A DNA stretch of 64,000 nt from Treponema sp. (GCA_024402665.1 JAKSTI010000004.1:45847-109846), one strand, 5' to 3'. Shown: positions 34,094 to 41,937, counted from the stretch's first letter. The notes: generated from the letters alone by a model not told the origin. Made by a program: numbers and translations.

Positions 34094-35203
34094 ATGAACG
34101 GTTTTAAGGATTTTACATCTAATTCATTAAAGACAGTTAAGTCCACATCAGTTGAAAAGTGGATTGCATACGGAATGTTCGCTCTGCTTTTCTTTATTCC
34201 AATGTTTTCTTCTATATATAATCAGCTGGTTTTTGGAAAGTATATTGTGTATATGATCTTTGCATTAGCTCTGGATATTCTCTGGGGATATTGCGGACTT
34301 ATGAACCTTGGTTTTGCTTTGTTCTTTGGTCTTGGCGGTTATGTATTTGGTATTTCACTTGCAAGTCAGAATGGTCTTCCAGCATTTATGGAAATGGCAG
34401 GTTTAACTAAGTTGCCATTGCTTTTTACTCCATTAAAGAGTATTCCACTTGCTTTTGTATTGGGCCTTTTAGTTCCTTCTATTGTAGCTTTTCTCCTTGG
34501 TTTATTTATTTTCTACAGCAAGATTAAAGGGGTTTTCTACAATTTGATTACACTTGCTCTTGTTGCTTTGTTTGAACTTTTACTTGCTTCAAAGCAGATG
34601 TATACAGGTGGTTCTTCTGGTATCAACGGTATTGATTATGGTCTTGATAAGATTACCTTCTTTGGAAAAGCAATCAATATTACGGGCTGGTACTATATTG
34701 GATTTGCAGCACTTATTCTTGTTTATGTTCTTTGCCGTCTTTTAGTTAAGGCAAGATTTGGCAGCGTAATAAAATCTGTTCGCGATAATGAAGCCCGCGT
34801 TCAGTTCCTTGGATATAATCCAGCTGTATTCAAAATTGCAATTTTTACAATTGCAGCTTTCTTTGCAGGTTTCTCTGGAATGCTTTATCTTCCAATGACT
34901 TCATTTATGTCAATTGAAGCAGCCGGTGTAAGTTTCTCTACAACAATCCTTGTATGGCTTGCAGTAGGTGGACGTGGAAATCTGACAGGTGCTATGGCCG
35001 GTGCATTATTGGTAAGTTTCTTACAGACAAAACTTTCTGAAAGCTTTGGAAATATGTGGCAGCTTGTACTTGGTGTAGTTCTTATTGTAATTGTTTACTT
35101 CCTTCCAAAAGGAATTATTGGAACTTTGCAGGACATTCAGTATAACAAGCGTATTTCAAAAGTGATGGCTCAGAAAACAGAGCAGCCAGAACAGAAGGCT
35201 TAG
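34094..35203 (+). CDS. urtC: branched-chain amino acid/urea-type ABC permease (UrtC)
   Basis: The 369-residue LivM/UrtC-type permease has the typical DILWGYCGLMNLGFALFFGL segment and VRDNEARVQFLGYN, then a C-terminal GRGNLTGAMAGAL loop that contacts the ATPases. The ATG at 34094 follows GGGAGG; a longer frame to 34052 overlaps urtB and lacks a signal. It forms the heterodimeric channel with UrtB. Confidence 0.88.
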   Translation: MNGFKDFTSNSLKTVKSTSVEKWIAYGMFALLFFIPMFSSIYNQLVFGKYIVYMIFALALDILWGYCGLMNLGFALFFGLGGYVFGISLASQNGLPAFMEMAGLTKLPLLFTPLKSIPLAFVLGLLVPSIVAFLLGLFIFYSKIKGVFYNLITLALVALFELLLASKQMYTGGSSGINGIDYGLDKITFFGKAINITGWYYIGFAALILVYVLCRLLVKARFGSVIKSVRDNEARVQFLGYNPAVFKIAIFTIAAFFAGFSGMLYLPMTSFMSIEAAGVSFSTTILVWLAVGGRGNLTGAMAGALLVSFLQTKLSESFGNMWQLVLGVVLIVIVYFLPKGIIGTLQDIQYNKRISKVMAQKTEQPEQKA

Positions 35204-35217
35204 AAGGAGGAATGAAA

Positions 35218-36039
35218 ATGGCATATCTTGAACTAAAAAATATATCAGTTGTTTTCAGCGGATTTAGAGCTGTAAATAATGTTTCTCTTTCTATTGATGA
35301 AGGTGAGCTTCGAGTTTTGATTGGCCCAAATGGTGCTGGAAAAACTACAATTATGGATATGATTACAGGAAAGACTCGTCCTACAGAAGGCGAAATCTAT
35401 CTTGATGGTCATAAGATTACAAATGTTGCTCCATATAAAATTGCAGAAATTTATAAAATTGGACGAAAGTTTCAGGGACCAAATATTTTTGCAAACATGA
35501 CAGTATTTGAAAATGTAGAAGTTGCTTTACGTGGATACAGTTCGCTGATTAAGACTTTTACATATCGCAGAACTCCAGAAGTTATTGAAAAGATTAATGA
35601 TATCTTAAAACAGATTAATCTTTATGAATATCGGGATATGATTTCTGCTTCACTTTCACATGGTCAGCGTCAGTGGCTTGAAATGGGAATGGTTCTTGCA
35701 CAGGATCCAAAAGTAATCCTTCTTGATGAACCAACTTCTGGTATGACTGCTGATGAAACTTACAAAACTGGTGAAATGATTAAGACAGTTATGAAGGGAA
35801 AAACAATTCTTGTAATTGAACACGATATTGACTTTGTAAAACAGATTGCAAAGAAAGTAACTGTATTGAATCACGGAGAAATTCTTGCAGAAGGAAGTTA
35901 CGAAGAAATTACATCAAATCCTGAAGTTATTCGTGTATACCTTAAAAATGATGCTGATGAAAATGCAGAACCTACTGTTGAACAGAAGATTGTTAAGGAT
36001 ATGAAGAAGCAGCTTGTTGAAAAAATGGGGGCAAAGTGA
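35218..36039 (+). CDS. urtD: ABC ATPase of the UrtD type
   Basis: The 273-residue ATPase has Walker A GPNGAGKTT and the unusual signature LSHGQRQWLEMGMVLAQDPK with Walker B VILLDEPTSGM. SHGQ instead of SGGQ is the mark of UrtD against LivG. The ATG at 35218 is 7 bases from AGGAGG, whereas the ATG at 35212 is too close. It overlaps the urtE ATG by one base. Confidence 0.9.
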   Translation: MAYLELKNISVVFSGFRAVNNVSLSIDEGELRVLIGPNGAGKTTIMDMITGKTRPTEGEIYLDGHKITNVAPYKIAEIYKIGRKFQGPNIFANMTVFENVEVALRGYSSLIKTFTYRRTPEVIEKINDILKQINLYEYRDMISASLSHGQRQWLEMGMVLAQDPKVILLDEPTSGMTADETYKTGEMIKTVMKGKTILVIEHDIDFVKQIAKKVTVLNHGEILAEGSYEEITSNPEVIRVYLKNDADENAEPTVEQKIVKDMKKQLVEKMGAK

Positions 36040-36737
36040 TGCTGGAAATTAAAGATGCATGTGTTAGTTACGGAAAAAGTCGTGTAATAAACGGAATCTC
36101 TATGAGCCTTCAGGGCGATGAAAAATTCCTTGTACTTGGAAGAAACGGTGTTGGAAAAACAACTTTTATGAAAAGTATTATTGGACTATTACCAATGGAC
36201 TCAGGTTCAATCAGCTTTGATGGAAAAGATATCACAAAAACTAAAGCGCATGAACGTTCACTTTGCGGAATTGCATATGTTCCACAGGGACGTGAAATCA
36301 TTCCGATGCTTACAGTTCGGGAAAATCTGCAGCTTGGTTGTATCGCTCATAAAAATGTGAAATTTGAAGAAAAAATGGAAGAAGTTCTTACATATCTTCC
36401 AGATCTTACTCCACATTTGCGCAGAAAGGGAGGTGTTCTTTCTGGAGGACAGCAACAGCAGTTGGCAATTGCAAGAGCATTAATGAGTGATCCTAAAGTT
36501 TTGATTCTTGATGAACCAACAGAAGGAATCCAGCCAAATATCGTAATGGAAATTGCAGATATTTTGAACAGATATCAGCAGAGTAAAAAAATTCCACTGA
36601 TTATTGTTGAACAGAATTTACATTTTGCCCGAAGAATTGGAGACAGATTTATGATTATCCAGAAAGGGGCAGTTGTAAAGACTGGAAAAATTGATGAACT
36701 TACAGATGAAATTTCTGCAAAGTACATTTCAGTTTAA
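36039..36737 (+). CDS. urtE: ABC ATPase of the UrtE type
   Basis: The 232-residue ATPase has Walker A GRNGVGKTT, the signature LSGGQQQQLAIARAL and Walker B VLILDEPTEGIQPN. The TEGIQP tail is characteristic of UrtE rather than LivF. The start ATG overlaps the urtD stop (TGATG), so translation is coupled. With UrtA-D it completes a five-part importer. Confidence 0.9.
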   Translation: MLEIKDACVSYGKSRVINGISMSLQGDEKFLVLGRNGVGKTTFMKSIIGLLPMDSGSISFDGKDITKTKAHERSLCGIAYVPQGREIIPMLTVRENLQLGCIAHKNVKFEEKMEEVLTYLPDLTPHLRRKGGVLSGGQQQQLAIARALMSDPKVLILDEPTEGIQPNIVMEIADILNRYQQSKKIPLIIVEQNLHFARRIGDRFMIIQKGAVVKTGKIDELTDEISAKYISV

Positions 36738-36764
36738 TCAAATTCGGAGTTCAGGAGATTTATT

Positions 36765-37421
36765 ATGGCAAAAAATTATGTAATTACAATTGCCCGAGGT
36801 TTTGGTTCGGGCGGAAAAGAAATTGCTCAGAAAATTGCAGATAAACTTGGAGTACCAGTTTACGAAAAACAGATTCTTGAAATGGCCTCTGATTATAGTG
36901 GTCTTAGCGAAGAAATGTTCCTTCAGGTAGATGAAAAACTTAAAGGAAATTACGTAAAAAATACACTTTCAAAATTTGCCTTCCCAAAAGAAGTTGTTCC
37001 TCAGAGTAAACATTTTGAAAGTGATATAAATCTTTTCTGCATTCAGTCAGAGATTATGAAACAGCTGGCAAAAAATGTGAGCTGTGTAATCATTGGTAAA
37101 TGTGCGGATCATGTTTTGAAGGAATTTGATAATGTTGGAAGCTTCTATATTGAAGCTCCACGCAGAGCTTGTCTTGATTCTATTATGGCTAAAACTGGAG
37201 TTTCTGAAAAAGAAGCTGCAAAAATGATTGTTAGAACAGATAAGTATCGTGCTGATTATTACAAATTTTATTCTGGCGGAAACTATTGGACAAATCCGGT
37301 TAATTACGATTTGACTCTGAACAGTGCAAGAATCGGACGTGATAAATGTGCAGATGTAATTATTGAAATGATGAAAATAAAATTCGGTCAGGATTTTATT
37401 GATACTTTCAATTTGAAATAG
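36765..37421 (+). CDS. cytidylate kinase-like P-loop protein
   Basis: The 218-residue protein begins NYVITIARGFGSGGKEIAQKIADKLGVPVYEKQ, the opening of the cytidylate-kinase-like family (Cytidylate_kin2), with a modified P-loop GFGSGGKEI. It conserves CVIIGKCADHVL and the R-rich segment EKEAAKMIVRTDKYRADYY. Family members occur in many anaerobes but the substrate is unproven. Its position between transporter and ureido-hydrolase suggests it belongs to the same nitrogen-compound pathway, perhaps phosphorylating a nucleoside-like intermediate; this is inference. Confidence 0.8.
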   Translation: MAKNYVITIARGFGSGGKEIAQKIADKLGVPVYEKQILEMASDYSGLSEEMFLQVDEKLKGNYVKNTLSKFAFPKEVVPQSKHFESDINLFCIQSEIMKQLAKNVSCVIIGKCADHVLKEFDNVGSFYIEAPRRACLDSIMAKTGVSEKEAAKMIVRTDKYRADYYKFYSGGNYWTNPVNYDLTLNSARIGRDKCADVIIEMMKIKFGQDFIDTFNLK

Positions 37422-37437
37422 ATTCTGGAGGTGAAAA

Positions 37438-38667
37438 ATGTTTACTTGTGATATTAACCGAATGGAAGATAAAATAACTACTTTCTCAAAATTTGGTGAT
37501 ACAGGAAAGGGTGGAATTACAAGATTTTCTCTTTCTCCAGAAGCAATTTGTGCCAGAAATGAGATTAAAGCCCGCATGACAAAGCTGGGACTTGATTTTA
37601 AGACAGATGATATTGGGAATATTTATTGTACACTTGAGGGGACAGACCCCTCTGCCGGCGTGATTATGTCTGGCAGTCACTGTGATTCTGTAAGACAAGG
37701 TGGAAATTATGATGGGATTTTAGGTGTATTAACAGCAATGGAGATGATTGAAACTATCGTTGTTAATAAAATACCTCATAAACATCCAATACAACTCGTT
37801 GTCTGGACAAATGAAGAAGGTGCTCGCTTTGAACCGGCTATGATGAGTTCTGGAATTATCTGTAAAAAGTTTACAAAAGAACAAATGTTCAAAAGTGAAG
37901 CAAAAGATATCCCAGGCCTTACATTTGGACAAGCCCTAAAAGAATCTGGATTTGAAGGTTCTGAGGAAAACAGAATGAATCCTTCAAAAACAACCGGTCT
38001 TGTGGAACTTCATATAGAACAGGGCCCAGTTCTTGAAGAAGGAAAGTATGATATTGGTATTGTTGAAGGCGTAGTTGGAATGATTAATTATGAATTCACA
38101 TTCCGTGGTCAGGCAGATCATGCTGGAACTTTCCCGATGCCATATAGAAAAGATGCATTACTGGCTGCTAGTGAGGCTTTATTATTCCTCCATCAGCAGT
38201 TTGATAATCTTGATCGTAAACTTGTTTATACAACTGGTAAAATCAGCTGTCACCCAAATATCCACACAATTATTCCTGATGAAGTACGTTTTACTTTGGA
38301 TGCTCGTCATGCTGATCCTGCTGTAATCAAGCAGTGCGTTGAAATTATAAAATCAATGCCAAAACTTTGGGCTGGATGCGAAATGACTTATACAGAAGCC
38401 TGGGCAAGAGATACTGTTCAGTTTAATGATAAGTTTATTTCAAGTGTGAAAAAGGCTAGTGATGAGCTTGGTTATTCTAGTTTCAAAATGTATTCAGGTG
38501 CAGGCCATGACGCTCAGTATCTTAGTGAAGTGATTCCTACAACAATGATTTTTGTTCCAAGTAGGGGCGGACACAGTCATTGTGAATTGGAATATTCACC
38601 TGTTGAATGGTGCTGGAAAGGTGCAAATGTTTTGCTAAATACAATTTTAGATATTGATCAGTATTAA
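37438..38667 (+). CDS. M20 family N-carbamoyl amidohydrolase (ureidopropionase/allantoate amidohydrolase type)
   Basis: The 409-residue metalloenzyme shows the hydantoinase/carbamoylase signature: SGSHCDSVRQGGNYDGILGV (H81, bridging D92), TNEEGARF (E126/E127), LVELHIEQGPVLE, SGAGHDAQYL and GGHSHCELEYS near the end. It removes the carbamoyl group from ureido compounds, releasing ammonia and CO2; candidates are N-carbamoyl-beta-alanine, allantoate or N-carbamoyl amino acids. It ends the operon before a strong terminator. A perfect REP15 (37637-37651) encodes E-G-T-D-P at residues 67-71, just before the first metal-binding strand. Confidence 0.9.
   Translation: MFTCDINRMEDKITTFSKFGDTGKGGITRFSLSPEAICARNEIKARMTKLGLDFKTDDIGNIYCTLEGTDPSAGVIMSGSHCDSVRQGGNYDGILGVLTAMEMIETIVVNKIPHKHPIQLVVWTNEEGARFEPAMMSSGIICKKFTKEQMFKSEAKDIPGLTFGQALKESGFEGSEENRMNPSKTTGLVELHIEQGPVLEEGKYDIGIVEGVVGMINYEFTFRGQADHAGTFPMPYRKDALLAASEALLFLHQQFDNLDRKLVYTTGKISCHPNIHTIIPDEVRFTLDARHADPAVIKQCVEIIKSMPKLWAGCEMTYTEAWARDTVQFNDKFISSVKKASDELGYSSFKMYSGAGHDAQYLSEVIPTTMIFVPSRGGHSHCELEYSPVEWCWKGANVLLNTILDIDQY
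37637..37651 (+). repeat. REP15 copy inside the M20 amidohydrolase gene
   Basis: AGGGGACAGACCCCT is read with the preceding G as GAG GGG ACA GAC CCC (E-G-T-D-P), the same frame and peptide as the copy at 21672-21686. Confidence 0.85.
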
Positions 38668-38700
38668 AAAAAAATAAGCGCGATTTTTTTCCTTATATTT

Positions 38701-38745
38701 GGGAGGGTAAATTTTAGGTTGAATTTATCCTCCCTTCTTTTTTTT
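38701..38745 (+). terminator. intrinsic terminator of the urt/amidohydrolase operon
   Basis: GGGAGGGTAAATT (38701-38713) and AATTTATCCTCCC (38722-38734) pair over 13 bp with one wobble, around an 8-base loop, followed by TTCTTTTTTTT. Confidence 0.85.
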
Positions 38746-38749
38746 GGGG

Positions 38750-38821
38750 GGGGACAGACCCCTAGGTTTATAATTCTTTGTGGACATATTTGAGGGGACA
38801 TATTTGAGGGGACAGACCCCT
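38750..38821. repeat. two REP15 copies with a slipped partial copy
   Basis: GGGGACAGACCCCT lies at 38750-38763 and AGGGGACAGACCCCT at 38807-38821. Between them a 14-base unit, GGACATATTTGAGG, occurs twice in tandem (38782 and 38796), creating a half REP15. This looks like replication slippage beside the repeat. Confidence 0.8.
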
Positions 38822-38897
38822 AAGTTTTGATTAGTCTATATAAAAATAGTTTTATACAACAAAAAAAATCTAAGGTATAGAAATTATTCAAGTCCGT

Positions 38898-38915
38898 CTA
38901 TACTATAAGGTATAG
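38898..38915. promoter_or_regulatory. short palindrome before the DUF362 gene
   Basis: CTATAC tataag GTATAG is a perfect 6-bp inverted repeat just before the AGGAG ribosome binding site. AAGGTATAG also occurs at 38872. It could be an operator or part of the promoter. Confidence 0.35.
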
Positions 38916-38925
38916 GAGTAGTTAC

Positions 38926-40050
38926 ATGGAAAAATCAAAAGTATATTTTACCGATTTTAGAACTCATTCAGGCGGTATGGGAATGCCTGCAAAATTAAAA
39001 AAACTTATTACTCTTGCGGGTATTAAAAATATTGATATGAATAATAAGTTTGTTGCAATTAAGATTCACTTTGGAGAACTTGGAAATCTAGCTTATTTGC
39101 GTCCAAATTATGCAAAAGCAGTTGCCGACGTAATTAAAGATTGTGGCGGAAAACCATTTTTAACTGATTGTAATACTTTGTATCCGGGATCTCGTAAAAA
39201 TGCACTTGAACACTTAAGTTGTGCTCAGGAAAATGGTTTTAATGAGATTACCACAGGCTGTCATGTAATTATTGCAGATGGCCTTTTAGGAACTGATGAT
39301 ATAATTGTTCCTGTTGAAGGTGCAACATATTGTAAAGAAGCATATATTGGCCGTGCAGTTATGGATGCTGATATTGTGGTTTCATTAAATCACTTCAAAG
39401 GTCACGAAGCAACAGGATTTGGCGGCGCTTTGAAAAATCTTGGTATGGGGTGTGGTAGTCGTGCCGGAAAAATGCAGCAACATAATGCAGGAAAACCTGT
39501 TGTAAATGGTGATTTATGTAAATGTTGTAAAAAGTGTGCAAAGGAATGTGGATCAGATGCTATTCATTTTGAAACAGGGAAGGCAATTATCAATCAGAAT
39601 GAATGTAAAGGATGTGGTCGTTGTTTGGGAGCTTGTTCTTTTGATGCGATATACAATCCTAATGGGAATGCAAACGAAATTCTTGGTTGCAAAATTGCTG
39701 AATATACTAAAGCAGTTGTTGCAGGACGTCCTTGTTTTCATATTAATATTGTTTGTGATATTTCACCAAACTGTGACTGCCATGGTGAAAATGATGCTCC
39801 AATCTTACCAGATGTTGGAATGTTTGCATCATTTGACCCAGTGGCATTAGATCAGGCTTGTGCAGATGCTTGCCTTCGCTCTGAACCAATGCCAAACTCG
39901 CAACTCTCAGATAATCTTTCAAAGCCTGACTGGCATCATCATCATGATCATTTCCTGGATTCGAATCCAAATATTCGTTGGAAGGAAACATTGGAACATG
40001 CAGAAAAACTTGGTCTTGGAAATCGTGAATACGAAATTATAAAGATGTAG
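38926..40050 (+). CDS. DUF362 protein with 2x[4Fe-4S] ferredoxin domain
   Basis: The 374-residue protein has a DUF362 core (VAIKIHFGELGNLAYLRPNY, PFLTDCNTLYPGSRKNA, VSLNHFKGHEATGFGGALKN), split by a bacterial ferredoxin insert with two four-cysteine clusters (CKCCKKCAKECG and CKGCGRCLGACSFDAI). It has no signal peptide. Members are common in anaerobes and are thought to move electrons in unknown reactions. It is a single-gene unit with AGGAG before the ATG and an intrinsic terminator 20 bases after the stop. Confidence 0.88.
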   Translation: MEKSKVYFTDFRTHSGGMGMPAKLKKLITLAGIKNIDMNNKFVAIKIHFGELGNLAYLRPNYAKAVADVIKDCGGKPFLTDCNTLYPGSRKNALEHLSCAQENGFNEITTGCHVIIADGLLGTDDIIVPVEGATYCKEAYIGRAVMDADIVVSLNHFKGHEATGFGGALKNLGMGCGSRAGKMQQHNAGKPVVNGDLCKCCKKCAKECGSDAIHFETGKAIINQNECKGCGRCLGACSFDAIYNPNGNANEILGCKIAEYTKAVVAGRPCFHINIVCDISPNCDCHGENDAPILPDVGMFASFDPVALDQACADACLRSEPMPNSQLSDNLSKPDWHHHHDHFLDSNPNIRWKETLEHAEKLGLGNREYEIIKM

Positions 40051-40069
40051 TATAAAAACTATGATTCAA

Positions 40070-40104
40070 AAAAGTCATCATGAAAATCATGGTGACTTTT
40101 TTTT
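40070..40104 (+). terminator. intrinsic terminator of the DUF362 gene
   Basis: AAAAGTCATCATG (40070-40082) and CATGGTGACTTTT (40088-40100) pair over 13 bp with one wobble around AAAAT, followed by eight T's in total. Confidence 0.85.
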
Positions 40105-40155
40105 ATGGGAGAGTGTATGAGAGAGAAGTGTGAGAGTGGGGGACGACAGTGGTGG

Positions 40156-40169
40156 GGGGACAGACCCCT
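40156..40169. repeat. REP15 copy on the 3' side of the RAYT gene
   Basis: GGGGACAGACCCCT lies 95 bases beyond the RAYT stop. It is in opposite orientation to the copy on the other side of the gene (41127-41141). The rest of 40105-40263 is AT-rich and carries no recognisable gene. Confidence 0.85.
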
Positions 40170-40263
40170 CAAAAAGCTACAAAAACAGAAAAATTTTTTT
40201 GTAAAAACTAAAAAAAACAAATATAAATTGAAAATAAAACAGAATTGAAAGAGAGATAGTTAA

Positions 40264-41013
40264 TTAATAACCTTTTAGAATTTTTATTGACAGACCAGTT
40301 ACACGAGAAATCTGTGCTAATGAAAAATTTGAATGCCGCAGGACGATTAATTTTTTGGATAATTGGTCAGGTGTGAGAGACTTAATCATATGAATATTAT
40401 CAATCTTCAGCAGAGTAGATAATATTCGACTGACTTTTTCATCGCTTGGAAGTATTCTTGTTTCATATTCCATACAGTGATGTTTTTCATTAAGTTTGAG
40501 ATATTTCTTCATAGGAGATATGCCCTCAAAAAGTTCATAAACAAAAGTCCGATCAATTTTTGATGCAATATCAGTATTCACTAATTGGCAGTAACTATTC
40601 CATTTATAATTAACAAAAGAATCGATATTAGCTTTTTGCGGGTTCTGAAGAATATATCGTAATACAGTTTTAAAGTATTCATCAGATTCAACCGGTTCAC
40701 TCTTAAAACGTCCCTGAAAAAGATGTCCAGAGCACTCATATTTTCTGTTAAAATAGAAAACATAACTGTTAGCGAGCTTTTGAACGAATAAACTTAAGAT
40801 GATTTTGGGAGTTCGTCCCAGGAGAATGTGAACGTGATTCCCCATGATGCAGTATGAATAAATACTGATGTTTAATTGCTCTGAATATTTGAAGATTCTG
40901 TTTGTGAAAAACAATTTATCTTCATCGTTAAGAAATAACAGTTGTCTGTTATTGCCGCGAACAATCACGTGGTAGATTTGAGTTGATGATTCTTTTCTAG
41001 GTTTTCTAGGCAT
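40264..41013 (-). CDS. REP-associated tyrosine transposase (RAYT, Y1 HUH transposase)
   Basis: The 249-residue protein belongs to the IS200-like Y1 superfamily. It has RKESSTQIYHVIVRGNNRQ, the HUH pair in GNHVHILLG (H60, H62), FQGRFKSEPVESDEYFKTVL and a likely catalytic tyrosine Y120 in RYILQNPQKA. A C-terminal helix-turn-helix-like end (NFSLAQISRVTGLSIKI) is typical of stand-alone RAYTs. These are single-copy chromosomal genes flanked by the REP palindromes they are thought to spread by single-strand cleavage. Here REP15 copies lie in opposite orientations 95 bases past its end and about 114 bases before its start. No IS200-type ends are seen, which supports RAYT over an insertion sequence. 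Confidence 0.9.
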   Translation of the reverse strand: MPRKPRKESSTQIYHVIVRGNNRQLLFLNDEDKLFFTNRIFKYSEQLNISIYSYCIMGNHVHILLGRTPKIILSLFVQKLANSYVFYFNRKYECSGHLFQGRFKSEPVESDEYFKTVLRYILQNPQKANIDSFVNYKWNSYCQLVNTDIASKIDRTFVYELFEGISPMKKYLKLNEKHHCMEYETRILPSDEKVSRILSTLLKIDNIHMIKSLTPDQLSKKLIVLRHSNFSLAQISRVTGLSIKILKGY

Positions 41014-41126
41014 TTTGTTCCCCTATATATAATATTGTTTTGTTTTAAAAAAATAGGAAGTTTTTTCAGAAAAAAATGTAGTTTTTTGCTTTTACATTTG
41101 ATTTAGTCTATAATTAATATTTATCG

Positions 41127-41141
41127 AGGGGTCTGTCCCCT
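41127..41141. repeat. REP15 copy on the 5' side of the RAYT gene
   Basis: AGGGGTCTGTCCCCT is a perfect copy between the RAYT start and the small-protein gene, about 43 bases before the latter's ATG. Confidence 0.9.
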
Positions 41142-41183
41142 CTGATTTTTTATCTTTGATTATAACTTTACAGTGGAGTTTAT

Positions 41184-41417
41184 ATGGCAAGCATATTAAT
41201 AAAAGATACAACAAAAGAAGAGAGAGCACGAATTGTAGCAGAGTCTTTGGGCGATGAATATTCAACAGGTTGCGGTTTTGAATCTACAGGAATAGATTAT
41301 CAACTCTATATTGATGGTAAAAAAGAATTACGCGATCTCAATATGGAGGCAAACTGTGGCTTTGAGGTTGCTCATCCTCAAGAAAGAGACTCTGAATTTA
41401 GTTGCAGTAGGTATTAA
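41184..41417 (+). CDS. small conserved-looking protein with two CGFE motifs
   Basis: The 77-residue protein opens MASILIKDTTKEERARIVAE and continues with acidic and polar residues. CGFE occurs twice (around residues 30 and 58) and CSRY ends the chain. It has a proper GTGGAG ribosome binding site 7 bases before the ATG, which argues for a real gene. Similar tiny proteins beginning I(L/V)IKDTTKEER occur in other anaerobes to my memory, with no known function. It is not membrane-bound. A cysteine-based metal or redox role is a guess. Confidence 0.6.
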   Translation: MASILIKDTTKEERARIVAESLGDEYSTGCGFESTGIDYQLYIDGKKELRDLNMEANCGFEVAHPQERDSEFSCSRY

Positions 41418-41452
41418 TCAATTTCTTAGTATATAAATACTTAATGGAATAG

Positions 41453-41773
41453 TTATTTTTTTTTGTCAGCTATCTCAAGGTCAGTATAATTTTCTTGACT
41501 TTCGTCATAATTTACTGATTCCTGAGATTCTACGTTTAATAATTTATCTAAACTAACATTAAGAACTATTGAGATAATTTTGAGTTCTATATCTGTTACA
41601 TAACTCTTACCAAGTTCTATCTTCGAAATCCGATTTTTATCAATATCCAAACCTTCCAATTGCAATTTCTGTGCAAATTCCCGCTGTGAAATTTTTGGAC
41701 GTTTCTCTTTTCGAATTTTTCTTAAATTAATACCTACAATATTTTTTCTATTATGAAAATTTATTTTGAACAT
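41453..41773 (-). CDS. XRE family helix-turn-helix regulator
   Basis: The 106-residue protein has a Cro/CI-type helix-turn-helix (NLRKIRKEKRPKISQREFAQ, then LQLEGLDIDKNRISKIELGK and VTDIELKIISIVLNVSLDKL) and an acidic C-terminal tail. The loop between the first helices is longer than usual. A perfect 27-bp palindrome lies 31 bases before its start, probably its own operator. It is convergent with the small protein gene. It may control itself and neighbours; no toxin or phage genes accompany it. Confidence 0.85.
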   Translation of the reverse strand: MFKINFHNRKNIVGINLRKIRKEKRPKISQREFAQKLQLEGLDIDKNRISKIELGKSYVTDIELKIISIVLNVSLDKLLNVESQESVNYDESQENYTDLEIADKKK

Positions 41774-41803
41774 CGTACATTAAGAATAAGGCAATTATGC
41801 GAT

Positions 41804-41830
41804 AAATTGACATCTACTAGATGTCAATTT
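41804..41830. promoter_or_regulatory. perfect 27-bp palindrome, probable XRE operator
   Basis: AAATTGACATCTA, one central C, then TAGATGTCAATTT form a perfect 13-bp inverted repeat. On the minus strand the first arm contains a TTGACA -35 sequence for the XRE gene, so binding would block its promoter. No T run follows, so it is not a terminator. Confidence 0.7.
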
Positions 41831-41892
41831 AAAATTTTTATTTGTTTTTTGTATAAATTTGACCTAAAAATAGGTAAATATCGGTTAAATAT

Positions 41893-41937
41893 AGGGGACA
41901 GACCCCTCAGATTCATAAAAGTAGGGGTCTGTCCCCT
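41893..41937. repeat. inverted pair of REP15 copies
   Basis: AGGGGACAGACCCCT (41893-41907) and AGGGGTCTGTCCCCT (41923-41937) lie in opposite orientation 15 bases apart. Together they can form one longer hairpin, as in the REP doublets (REPINs) known as units of RAYT-driven spread. The tail ATGAAAT is duplicated just after. Confidence 0.85.

Noticed and set aside
35218..36737. LivG/LivF leucine-type ATPases
   Set aside because: The SHGQ signature and TEGIQP tail, together with the UrtA-like binding protein, point to the urea/amide branch.
40264..41013. a complete IS200/IS605 insertion sequence
   Set aside because: There is no TnpB, no typical IS end hairpins, and the gene has the C-terminal extension and REP flanks of a RAYT.
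41893..41937. possible CRISPR repeats from closely spaced palindromes
   Set aside because: Only two copies in opposite orientation, no regular spacers and no cas genes anywhere in the window.
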